DNA of 64,000 nucleotides from a virus, in the IMG/VR virus record IMGVR_UViG_3300036939_000049, positions 37,253 through 101,252 of that record. One strand, written 5' to 3'. The notes under the pieces were generated by a model. That model was given only the letters and a program-made list of their open reading frames with translations, did not search any database and was not told where the DNA came from. Position numbers and translations under genes: made by a program. Numbering within the stretch: the stretch's first letter is position 1; each line of letters starts with the position of its first letter. Positions 50,014-57,325 of this stretch are shown here, piece after piece.

Positions 50014-50448
50014 ATGTACAAAACATCTCTTTCGCAAGGCATTGGCAAGCGTGGTAACGGTTCTAGTCAAGTGGCTAACTTTGATGGCAATGAGTTAAGC
50101 GCGATCGCGTCGCACAATCGGACTAGCCGCCGCTACCACATCGAAGTTAAACACGGGATTGTGCTAGTTGTCCTAGCTCAACAATCCCCTGGTAGCCCTA
50201 CCCATGAGGTTGTTGTAGGGGAGGTAGATAGTCATGGACAGTTTGGATTGAAAAATGCCCATATTCTGGCTATAGCCAAGGCTGTCCAATGCGATCCAGA
50301 CAGGTTAATTACTTATATACGCAAGATAGCAGCGGCTAATCCTGCTGTAGAGGGAATATCGTCACGCGATCGATATGGGCATGAGGTAGGCAATCGCAGG
50401 AAAAAGGCTAAGCGCGATCGCATATCCAAGGGTATCCGTATCTGTTAG
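50014..50448 (+). CDS. Hypothetical protein, 144 aa
   Basis: Five bases after the previous gene. Beta-rich middle (RRYHIEVKHGIVLVVLAQQS) and basic tail (NRRKKAKRDRISKG). Followed by two terminators in tandem. Confidence 0.55.
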   Translation: MYKTSLSQGIGKRGNGSSQVANFDGNELSAIASHNRTSRRYHIEVKHGIVLVVLAQQSPGSPTHEVVVGEVDSHGQFGLKNAHILAIAKAVQCDPDRLITYIRKIAAANPAVEGISSRDRYGHEVGNRRKKAKRDRISKGIRIC

Positions 50449-50462
50449 ATTTTCTTGAGCAA

Positions 50463-50541
50463 ACACCCACTCCTTAACTGGGGTGGGTGTTTTGTGCTGT
50501 CTATCCTCACCCCTATCCAAACCAGGGTAGGGGTGTTTTTT
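50463..50541 (+). terminator. Two tandem intrinsic terminators
   Basis: The first has ACACCCAC/GTGGGTGT then TTTT (50463-50494). The second has CACCCCTA/TAGGGGTG then TTTTTT (50509-50541). They close the 49481-50448 operon firmly. Confidence 0.85.
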
Positions 50542-50562
50542 CGTGCCTTGAAATAGGTGGGA

Positions 50563-50600
50563 TACAGATCTGGGTTGTTTCCCGACTGACCAGATCTGTA
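50563..50600. promoter_or_regulatory. 11-bp inverted repeat upstream of small gene
   Basis: TACAGATCTGG and CCAGATCTGTA are exact inverse copies separated by 16 bases, 26 bases upstream of the ATG at 50627. Operator or leader hairpin. Confidence 0.5.
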
Positions 50601-50626
50601 CCTAACCCATTTATCAGGAGTAAGTT

Positions 50627-50773
50627 ATGCTTTTTCAAATTCTACTCTCAGACGGTCGCAAAATCTGGAAAGCTGGCAGCGATACTGACGAGATTTGGAA
50701 TATTGTTGAGTACTGGTTTGATGAGGAGCTATGTGATCGCGTAACCACTATCCTTTCTATTGAGCCAGTATAA
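50627..50773 (+). CDS. Small hypothetical protein, 48 aa
   Basis: Strong AGGAGT upstream of ATG. Product MLFQILLSDGRKIWKAGSD onward, acidic, ending TILSIEPV. Family unknown. Confidence 0.55.
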   Translation: MLFQILLSDGRKIWKAGSDTDEIWNIVEYWFDEELCDRVTTILSIEPV

Positions 50774-50940
50774 TTCCGTGTTTTTAGGTGCCTCACGAGA
50801 GAATGCGGGTTTCAGGCTATGCAGATGCATGGCTTGATATTTTCCCGTGTTTTCTGATACCTGAACGAGTTTACGTTCTTTCAGCCCTCGATTTACGCGA
50901 TCGGGGGTGTGTTTTTGACCCCTTACGGAATACCACCAGC

Positions 50941-51351
50941 ATGAAAACTATCTATCAGCAACTTAAAGAGATCGTGTCCAACAATTCTCATTTGCTTACC
51001 GCCTACCAGACAGATCTGACTGTTCATGACTTATCAGCGTTGCGACAATCTCGATCTGGTGAGGTATATGTGTGGGGTTTGCGCGAACATGGCACTCAAA
51101 TGACCCCAGTACCAAACGCTTGTAAATGGGCGAACAGTTTTCCTAAGCTAGCGGACAAAGAGAAAGCATGGGAATGGAATCAAGGTTGGATTGCGTCTAT
51201 AGCAAAGAACCACCCAGAAACTCTATGGTTTAAGCTGACCTTGACTGGAAAGAACCAAGGCATCGTTGAGCCAATTTCATCAAATGACGCGATCGCGCTC
51301 TTGAAGTGGAAGTCTGATATTAGCAGTGTGTTCGCACACAAACAAAAATAG
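50941..51351 (+). CDS. Hypothetical protein, 136 aa
   Basis: ATG 50941 is chosen over 50788, since the earlier part reads like leader sequence with repeated ACGAGA/ACGAGT and GTGTTTT phrases. Landmarks are YQQLKEIVSNNSHLLTAYQ, EVYVWGLREHGTQM and NPSDAIALLKWK-like SSNDAIALLKWK. Family unknown. Confidence 0.5.
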   Translation: MKTIYQQLKEIVSNNSHLLTAYQTDLTVHDLSALRQSRSGEVYVWGLREHGTQMTPVPNACKWANSFPKLADKEKAWEWNQGWIASIAKNHPETLWFKLTLTGKNQGIVEPISSNDAIALLKWKSDISSVFAHKQK

Positions 51352-51718
51352 ACCAGCTTCCGTAATGGTTGTTGGCTTCTTGTGCTTAGCTTAGGTAGTC
51401 TTAACAGGTCTTATGTGATCGCGAAGCGCTGCTACGAAGCGCAGATCGCGCTCCTAAATCTCACGTACACGAATCGTGTACATCATCGAGCATCAGCCAC
51501 ATTAGCATAGAGCGCTCTCAGTTGTTGTAGTGCCCTTACTCGACTTCTGGGAGACTTGCTCATGTGCCTACCGTTGACACTCACTATGTAGAACCGACTA
51601 CGCTTTCCTTTCCTAACTCGATGCAAATGGTACGGCATAGCAAGACACGGGATTTATTATAATTCTAACCTGTTTGATGTTGACGCATGTTCAAACTGGA
51701 CTGTATTGTTTATGTATC
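51352..51718. other. Intergenic region with repeat copies
   Basis: No gene is seen. It contains a HIP1-linked block (51418-51453) similar to those at 41650 and 52145, then a 19-bp repeat at 51464, then about 230 bases without clear features. Confidence 0.4.
51464..51482. repeat. 19-bp palindrome, one mismatch
   Basis: CGTACACGAATCGTGTACA, only the first base differing from the perfect form. Confidence 0.88.
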
Positions 51719-51970
51719 ATGTTCAGTAGTTACTTACTGGAGGGCGTTACGAAGAAAAAGTATAAAGGCAGAGGCGGCAAGCGACCAGGGGCGGGAGGAA
51801 AGCCGACATGGAAGCTTGGAAAGACGAAATCGGTCAGACTGCCGGAAGCGATCGCGCCACAAATCATTGAATTTTCACGAGCGATTGATGCTGGTGCGTT
51901 GAATGAGCAGGACGCGATCGCGCTCATCGAAAAAGCGATGATTTTTATCCAAGCAGAAACAGACTTCTAA
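51719..51970 (+). CDS. Small basic protein with GGKRPGAGGK motif, 83 aa
   Basis: ATG 51719 is chosen from three in-frame starts. KYKGRGGKRPGAGGKPTWK resembles the Arg/Gly/Pro-rich N-terminus of small plasmid DNA-binding proteins, followed by KTKSVRLPEAIAPQIIEFSR, an RHH-like strand and helix. Likely a small regulator. Confidence 0.5.
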   Translation: MFSSYLLEGVTKKKYKGRGGKRPGAGGKPTWKLGKTKSVRLPEAIAPQIIEFSRAIDAGALNEQDAIALIEKAMIFIQAETDF

Positions 51971-51994
51971 ACACGGGGTAAAGCAAATGACGAC

Positions 51995-52057
51995 GTCAAC
52001 GACCCGCCGCTAACCCTGTCGGGTATAACGGGAGTCCCCTTGCCGCATTTAAGATGG
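51995..52057 (+). mobile_element. Solo IscB-element ends (63-bp MITE)
   Basis: The sequence opens like the left end of IscB element 2 (GTCAACGACCCGCCGCTAAC) and closes like the right end of element 1 (GGGTATAACGGGAGTCC, then TTGCCGCATTTAAGATGG). The two ends are joined through a CCGCTAACCC/GGGTATAACGGG hairpin with no internal genes. It is a minimal non-autonomous derivative. Confidence 0.65.
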
Positions 52058-52190
52058 AGAAAAGGTGCCAGTCTCTTGTCGTCGTCAATATGGCATGGGC
52101 ATGGGGAGCGAATGGAATGCCAAGTTGATGGCGTAACCCAATCACGAAGTGCCGCTGCAAAGCGCGATCGCGCCCTAACTTTTCCGCCGC

Positions 52191-52209
52191 TGTAAACTTT
52201 TCGTGTACA
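52191..52209 (+). repeat. 19-bp repeat, asymmetric copy
   Basis: TGTAAACTTTTCGTGTACA, preceded by the HIP1-linked block (52145-52173), 79 bases upstream of the DGQHR gene. Confidence 0.88.
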
Positions 52210-52287
52210 TCTTCCTTCCCTCAGTTAGCGTCCGACCCGCTACTGGGGGTTTTACTTTACCCTGTTCAAACTAAAGCTTTTTCAATC

Positions 52288-53367
52288 ATGGCAACAACCA
52301 AGAAAACAACAATCGCAAAAGCTAAAGATCCATACGTTCACGAGTTTCCCGCCATGCGTGGTGTTATGGCTGGGCGTGAGTTTTACTCCTGCATTGTCCC
52401 TATTCGAGTCCTCACTAAAATCTTTCTGTTCGATGAAGAAGAAGTTCCGGTTGAACTTCGGGTGCAGCGCACGTTAAACCCAAAGCGTGCTGATGACATC
52501 CGTGACTATGTAATCGATAACCCTAAAGATTACGTTCTACCTTCTCTCACGGCATCCGTTGACGGAGAGCTTGAATTTGTCCCAATCTCTGATGAGGGGG
52601 ACTTGAGAAAATTGGGCGTACTGCGTGTCGCGATCGCGTCCAGATTTATTCTCAACGATGGTCAGCACAGAAAGGCTGGACTGACCAAGGCCCTGCAAGA
52701 AAACCCACAGCTAGCCTATGAGTCGGTCAATGTTCTGTTCTTTCTAGATATCGGGTTGAAGCGATGCCAGCAAATCTTTTCCGATATCAATCGGAACATG
52801 AAAATCCCGGATGCGGCAATCAACATTACCTTCGATCATCGTGACGCGATCGCGGTAATGACTCGTGAAGTTATCAAAGAAATACCGTTCCTACGCCAGT
52901 TTGTTCAACAAGCGGGAGGAACCATTAAGGCTAAGAGTAACAAGCTTTTGGTAGTAACTTGGGTGTACAAGGCTAATCAACGAATCAGTGCGGTGCTGGC
53001 ATCAGGTCAGCAGGAGTTTTGCTTGAAATTCTGGGAAGCGCTGATTGCTAATACACCCAAGTGGCAAGAGGTGCTAAATCAGGAGATATCGGCAGAGGTT
53101 CTGCGACGTGATTACATTTGTTGTACCGCGATCGCGATTGAAGCTTTCTCTCATCTAGGTGTAGCACTAGCTCAAAATCCAACCTATATCGAACATCCAG
53201 AAAAGATGCTAGATAAATTAGCATCCCTTGCGACCGTTGATTGGTGGAAGCAAGAAAAAACTTGGTTGGGTATGGTTGTAGATACCAATGGACGAATGCT
53301 GACCAAGAAAGAGAACATCCAGCTACTTATTCAGCATCTATCACAAGTTACAGGAATACGCGCATGA
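52288..53367 (+). CDS. DGQHR-domain protein (DndB-like)
   Basis: A 359-residue protein. FILNDGQHRKAGL is the signature of the DGQHR/DndB family; LRVQRTLNPKRADDIRDYV upstream and QQIFSDINRNMKIPDAAIN downstream fit the same fold. DndB regulates DNA phosphorothioation operons in bacteria, while relatives on plasmids and phages have unknown roles. Here the other family-linked gene is the DndC/PAPS-reductase-like protein at 55037, but DndD and DndE are not seen. It overlaps the next gene by four bases and starts an operon. Confidence 0.78.
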   Translation: MATTKKTTIAKAKDPYVHEFPAMRGVMAGREFYSCIVPIRVLTKIFLFDEEEVPVELRVQRTLNPKRADDIRDYVIDNPKDYVLPSLTASVDGELEFVPISDEGDLRKLGVLRVAIASRFILNDGQHRKAGLTKALQENPQLAYESVNVLFFLDIGLKRCQQIFSDINRNMKIPDAAINITFDHRDAIAVMTREVIKEIPFLRQFVQQAGGTIKAKSNKLLVVTWVYKANQRISAVLASGQQEFCLKFWEALIANTPKWQEVLNQEISAEVLRRDYICCTAIAIEAFSHLGVALAQNPTYIEHPEKMLDKLASLATVDWWKQEKTWLGMVVDTNGRMLTKKENIQLLIQHLSQVTGIRA

Positions 53368-53675
53368 GCAACGATTGGCAAAATTTCAAGTTCAAGCCAA
53401 ATGAAACGCCGCCAAAAGTAATTGAGGGGGCTGACCCGTTCAATGATCAGATAGAAGCGGCTTCTTATCTTCTATCTACACCACCAGCAACAGAAGAACC
53501 TCCAAAGAGAAAACCGATGCGTGACCTAAAGCGAGGCGACAAGGTAAAGCTTCCTACTGGTGAAATCTTTGAGATGACCAGTGTTGAGGTGATGCGAGGA
53601 ACATTCTTCGCTTTCAATGTAATAGATGAGAGTGACCGACGAATGCTTAAAGCAAAAGACGTTGAAGCCCTTTGA
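53364..53675 (+). CDS. Hypothetical protein with SH3-like end, 103 aa
   Basis: The ATG overlaps the stop of the DGQHR gene (ATGA). The N-terminal 50 residues are probably disordered. LKRGDKVKLPTGEIFEMTSV begins a small barrel. Co-translated with the DndB-like protein and perhaps its partner. Confidence 0.58.
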   Translation: MSNDWQNFKFKPNETPPKVIEGADPFNDQIEAASYLLSTPPATEEPPKRKPMRDLKRGDKVKLPTGEIFEMTSVEVMRGTFFAFNVIDESDRRMLKAKDVEAL

Positions 53676-53699
53676 TAGTTTCTGGTTCACACAAGAGAC

Positions 53700-54068
53700 A
53701 TGACAAGAAAAAATAACTACCGCGAAACCATTCTTCACTTAAAGGCTCAACGCGATCGCGCAATTGAGCATCTCAAAAAGTTAGACCCTACCAAGAATTG
53801 GGCATCTATTCTCGAAGCAGAAGGGTACGATTCGTTAACTCCTGAATACAGGGAAACACACATACAGCAAGCGCAGGTCAAGGCAAGAGCAAACCTCAAG
53901 CCCAACGTAGGGAGACGCCCGCCTAAGAAAATTTTAGTCGGTGGTCAAGAGAAAACCTACAAAGAGCTAGCGCAGGAGCGTGGTGTGACGATTGCAACCG
54001 TTCGCAATCAAATCTGGAAACAACAGAAAACCCAAGCACCCGTTGATGCCGATACGCAAGACGGTTAA
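53700..54068 (+). CDS. Hypothetical protein with C-terminal HTH, 122 aa
   Basis: The C-terminus YKELAQERGVTIATVRNQIW is a helix-turn-helix. The N-terminal 60 residues are helical and charged. Likely a DNA-binding protein of the DndB-like operon. Confidence 0.55.
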   Translation: MTRKNNYRETILHLKAQRDRAIEHLKKLDPTKNWASILEAEGYDSLTPEYRETHIQQAQVKARANLKPNVGRRPPKKILVGGQEKTYKELAQERGVTIATVRNQIWKQQKTQAPVDADTQDG

Positions 54069-54087
54069 ACGTTAATCCGTAGAAGAT

Positions 54088-54124
54088 GCGATCACGTGAG
54101 ACGTTCCAGTGACTACGTGATCGC
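54088..54124. repeat. Inverted pair of HIP1 variants
   Basis: GCGATCACGT and ACGTGATCGC are exact inverse 10-mers separated by 17 bases, between the HTH gene and the next start. No T run follows. Confidence 0.45.
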
Positions 54125-54157
54125 TTGTCAACCCAACAATAGGTTAACTCTAAAATT

Positions 54158-54520
54158 ATGCAATTTTACTGTGTCAATGATCACGGTTTTCGGCGTGTTA
54201 TTGGATTTAATGATGTCGAGCGTTGTGTCGTTTCGTTCTATCCTCATTCCCCCCATTTTGATTGGGATTACGCGCAGGCTACAAAAGAAGAGTCACAAAA
54301 ATATCTTAAAGACTATGGAGTACCTTGTAGCCTTAATATCCCGTGTATTGCAGGTTATCTAGAATGGAAGCAGGCTGTAGAAGACGAGATGACATTCTTA
54401 GAACTGATGCGAGAGCCAGAAGACGAGTCTTCACAAATACAGGTATCAGAACTGGTGATGCAAATCTTTTTTTTAAGTGGTTTATCCGTTCAAGAGGTTT
54501 CAAGAAGTTTATGGGAATAA
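54158..54520 (+). CDS. Hypothetical protein, 120 aa
   Basis: Landmarks MQFYCVNDHGFRRVIGFND, YPHSPHFDWDYAQATKEES and an acidic C-terminus. Family unknown. Confidence 0.5.
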   Translation: MQFYCVNDHGFRRVIGFNDVERCVVSFYPHSPHFDWDYAQATKEESQKYLKDYGVPCSLNIPCIAGYLEWKQAVEDEMTFLELMREPEDESSQIQVSELVMQIFFLSGLSVQEVSRSLWE

Positions 54521-54561
54521 CTCAACAAATAACACTACGAAAAACCTCGCTATTCACCTAA

Positions 54562-54580
54562 CTCATGCGAATAGTTTACA
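54562..54580 (-). repeat. Half copy of the 19-bp repeat
   Basis: Only CGAATAGTTTACA of the asymmetric form is kept. It directly precedes a terminator, as the full copies do. Confidence 0.5.
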
Positions 54581-54581
54581 T

Positions 54582-54620
54582 CGCGATCACGTTGTCGTAG
54601 AAAACCCGTGATCGCGTTTT
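54582..54620 (+). terminator. Terminator built from HIP1 variants
   Basis: CGCGATCACG and CGTGATCGCG pair over 10 bp around a 15-nt loop and are followed by TTTT. The arms are one-base variants of the HIP1 context. Confidence 0.65.
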
Positions 54621-54650
54621 GTTGACCCTAGATGGCGCAACTAATTTATA

Positions 54651-55031
54651 ATGACACAACAAAAAACACGCAAAATCGAAGATTTCTCTTGGTCGTACAA
54701 GGGATCTGAGTGTCATGCTCAAATAGAAAGCGACGATCCTTTTGTCTGGGCGCAACAACGATGTCGCCAAAACCCAATTTATTGGCAGATAGATTTTCCC
54801 AATTCTTACTTTGTCGAGAAACAACCATTTCAGCAAAGCCTAGATGAATGCATACTCAAGCTTGAAATGCTTATTGAGGCAAGCGGTATCGATCCATTGA
54901 TAAAAAAGCGCCTACCTAAGGAGTTGTTTGATGGGTATCAATTTCAATGTAGCCAAGCTGAGCTAAGAGAAATTCTTGACAAGTTGATACCCGTTCCAGG
55001 TCAACTCTCTTTATTCTCTTCATGGGATTAA
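54651..55031 (+). CDS. Hypothetical protein, 126 aa
   Basis: Landmarks IEDFSWSYKGSECHAQIES and LSLFSSWD at the C-terminus. It abuts the PAPS-reductase-like gene, and could be its partner. Family unknown. Confidence 0.5.
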   Translation: MTQQKTRKIEDFSWSYKGSECHAQIESDDPFVWAQQRCRQNPIYWQIDFPNSYFVEKQPFQQSLDECILKLEMLIEASGIDPLIKKRLPKELFDGYQFQCSQAELREILDKLIPVPGQLSLFSSWD

Positions 55032-55036
55032 AATTC

Positions 55037-56014
55037 ATGACATTATTTGATCTCGCCGAATACGATCAGCGAACGATCGCGTGCGACAAACACCTCAAAG
55101 AAATTAGTAGTGTTGCTGACGCAGTCGTTGTGAGCGTCTCGTCTGGCAAAACCTCAACCTATCTTGCTCTCAATAAAGATCCAGAAGACAAGCGCCCATA
55201 CTACTATCAGTTTGCCGTTGTCCTGACGAGTGATTTGAATGCGCGCCCAAAAGACAAAGGTTTGCTCAGGGAATGTCAGAAACGCATCCCTTGGTTTGAA
55301 GCTTCTCATGAAGTAGATGATTCGCTCAAGGTCATCTTGCAGCTTGAGCAAGAGCTAGGGCAGGAGGTTCGCTGGGTCGCATCACCAATGACTTTTGAGG
55401 AACTAATAGTAGCGAAAGGACAATTGCCTAACCGATCAAGACGTCTCTGCACTCAATACCTAAAATATGAGCCTCAGTTTTGGGATACTTACCTCAATCT
55501 AGGCGAAGGGTTAGCTGTCCAGAACAACAGCTTTATTCCCAACCCGTTGTCGATAGAAGTCCAGATTGGGTACAGGTGGGATGAGCGGCAACGAGTGTAT
55601 CGTGCTTTGGGTCTTGAAGCTAATAGTAGCGATTGCGATGCATTTGAGTTCGCCTATTGCTGCGACTTAGATGGGCAGTTTACCGGAAAACACCGATGGA
55701 GAAAAGTAGATTGGCGGATACGGACTTTCCCTCTGTACAGTCGCCGCATTACGACCGAAAATGTGTGGAAATATTGGGAGTACAGAGGATGGAACTACAA
55801 ATTTCCAAAAATTTCCAACTGTGTACTCTGTTTTCATAAGACAAAAGAAGAATTACAGTGTCAATCGGCTCTTTACCCTGAACGAGTGCCTAACTGGATG
55901 GCGCAAGAGGCTAAAACAGGGCATACGTTCAATAAGACCGCTAGTCTTCAAGAAATCATCTTTGAGGGCGCATCAGCAGAATCTGATTCTATGCCTTGCT
56001 CTTGTACAGATTAG
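55037..56014 (+). CDS. DndC/PAPS-reductase-like ATP pyrophosphatase
   Basis: A 325-residue protein. VVVSVSSGKTSTYLAL replaces the usual SGGKDS PP-loop, and RSRRLCTQYLKYEP matches the RxCT-xxxK phrase of phosphoadenosine phosphosulfate reductase-like proteins. CVLCFHKTKEEL and the C-terminal CSC may hold a metal or FeS cluster. These enzymes adenylate or reduce small molecules; the DndC branch puts sulfur into DNA. ATG 55037 is preferred (GGGA eight bases before) to 55022, which overlaps the previous gene. Substrate unknown. Confidence 0.75.
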   Translation: MTLFDLAEYDQRTIACDKHLKEISSVADAVVVSVSSGKTSTYLALNKDPEDKRPYYYQFAVVLTSDLNARPKDKGLLRECQKRIPWFEASHEVDDSLKVILQLEQELGQEVRWVASPMTFEELIVAKGQLPNRSRRLCTQYLKYEPQFWDTYLNLGEGLAVQNNSFIPNPLSIEVQIGYRWDERQRVYRALGLEANSSDCDAFEFAYCCDLDGQFTGKHRWRKVDWRIRTFPLYSRRITTENVWKYWEYRGWNYKFPKISNCVLCFHKTKEELQCQSALYPERVPNWMAQEAKTGHTFNKTASLQEIIFEGASAESDSMPCSCTD

Positions 56015-56025
56015 CTTGACTACAA

Positions 56026-56044
56026 TGTACACGAAAAGTTTACA
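56026..56044 (-). repeat. 19-bp repeat, asymmetric copy
   Basis: TGTACACGAAAAGTTTACA, 12 bases after the PAPS-reductase-like stop and 28 bases before the methyltransferase start. Confidence 0.88.
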
Positions 56045-56071
56045 CCGTGATCGCGTTCCATATCTTGACTA

Positions 56072-56872
56072 ATGACCAATCGCCAATTAGTAGAGGATGC
56101 GATCGCGTCCATCCAATCCCTTAAATCTGACTATCCTGACCCCAGTACCTTGATTAAATTTCCTGGAGCTGGGGTTCTCAAAGAAGCTGGAGTTCTTACC
56201 AACGATAAACCTGCATGGGTTGTTGCTGCAAGAACAGCACTGCGGCAGCTCCTGAGTGTTGAGGAGTGGGAGGAACTGGTAAATGTGGGAATGCTAAATC
56301 AGCACTTTACCAGTCATGCGATCGCGCAGGAAATGTGGAACTTCGCATTTGAGTTCACGGGTTATCGCCAGCTCAAGGTACTAGACCCTGGGTGTGGGAC
56401 TGCGGGCTTTTATCATACTTGTCCGCACCCGCATCTCATCACCTACACCGGTGTTGAGATAACCAAGGTTTGCTCGGATATTGCCAAGTGTTCTACTGAG
56501 TCTAATGCTGCTATCTGGCAGCGGGACTTTATGAAGTGGGAGTATCCAGTGCAGTTTGACCTCGTGATCGGAAATGTACCATTTGTAAATGGGTGTAAGA
56601 AGGTGTTGCTAGGTGATCTACGAGTTAACTTAGGCTTGCACGCTCAGTTTTTTGTTAAAGCTCTAGGACATTTAGCTCCTGGTGGGCTACTGATGTTCCT
56701 CACTTCCACTAATACGCTTGATTCAGTTGGGGAAGATTATGTGAGGTTTCGAGAGTGGGTACGCGATCGCGCTAAGTTTCTTGGTGCTATCCGCTTACCC
56801 TGCGATGGTTCCACTCATGTGGGTGGGACTGAAGTAACGACAGATTTAGTGATTTTGCAAAAACAGCCTTGA
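56072..56872 (+). CDS. DarB-like N6-adenine methyltransferase domain, stand-alone
   Basis: A 266-residue protein. KVLDPGCGTAGFY is the SAM motif, TGVEIT the acidic loop, and DLVIGNVPFVNG the catalytic NPPF variant. GGLLMFLTSTNTLDS, FLGAIRLP and GGTEVTTDLVIL follow the sequence of the methyltransferase domain in very large methylase-helicase proteins of the DarB/strawberry-notch type. In those proteins this domain is followed by a long chain with a helicase; here it ends, and later pieces appear as separate frames at 57326 and 63008. It may methylate phage DNA or act as an antirestriction factor. Confidence 0.72.
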   Translation: MTNRQLVEDAIASIQSLKSDYPDPSTLIKFPGAGVLKEAGVLTNDKPAWVVAARTALRQLLSVEEWEELVNVGMLNQHFTSHAIAQEMWNFAFEFTGYRQLKVLDPGCGTAGFYHTCPHPHLITYTGVEITKVCSDIAKCSTESNAAIWQRDFMKWEYPVQFDLVIGNVPFVNGCKKVLLGDLRVNLGLHAQFFVKALGHLAPGGLLMFLTSTNTLDSVGEDYVRFREWVRDRAKFLGAIRLPCDGSTHVGGTEVTTDLVILQKQP

Positions 56873-56961
56873 CACTTACCCCTTTAGGAGTAGATGACAA
56901 CCTGTACGGCTACGGGGATGAAAATCGCTACATTTAGATTCAAAATACAGGGAATAAAAAA

Positions 56962-57309
56962 ATGGGTTGGGATGGATTTCAGGATGCTGTTGGTGGATAT
57001 GTAGAGGAAGTGACGATAAGGCGATTGCTAGTAAATGGGCATGAAGTCATTGTTCGGAATATTGCCCATCGACAAGAGCAAGGGTTGTTGAGTAGTTGTA
57101 CTGCCTTTTATCAGGGCACAACATATAGTGGTGAATGGTTAGTATCGATGCCGGATGATGAGCTGTCTGCTGAGCTTATCAGACGGAATAAAGAGAAGAA
57201 CGAAAGACAGCAGCTAACAAACGAGTTAGATTCTCTCGTCTATCACAAGGGTGTTGTCACAAAGGTGATGAAGCAAAGAATAGCTGAACTTAGGGCTATT
57301 CTGTATTAA
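56962..57309 (+). CDS. Hypothetical protein, 115 aa
   Basis: Beta-rich first half (EVTIRRLLVNGHEVIVRNIA) and helical second half with TNELDSLVYHKGVVTKVMKQ. It sits between two pieces of the DarB-like protein. Family unknown. Confidence 0.52.
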   Translation: MGWDGFQDAVGGYVEEVTIRRLLVNGHEVIVRNIAHRQEQGLLSSCTAFYQGTTYSGEWLVSMPDDELSAELIRRNKEKNERQQLTNELDSLVYHKGVVTKVMKQRIAELRAILY

Positions 57310-57325
57310 CAACAAAAATCTCACA

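Noticed and set aside
50487-50744. 85-residue plus-strand frame
   Set aside because: It starts inside a terminator and overlaps the better-supported 48-residue gene, which has AGGAGT and a clean start.
52288-56014. A complete Dnd phosphorothioation operon
   Set aside because: Only DndB-like and DndC-like genes are visible; no DndA-type cysteine desulfurase, DndD ATPase or DndE is encoded in the window.
56894-57004. 36-residue frame with AGGAG upstream
   Set aside because: The SD is only three bases from the ATG, and the frame overlaps the start of the better 115-residue gene.
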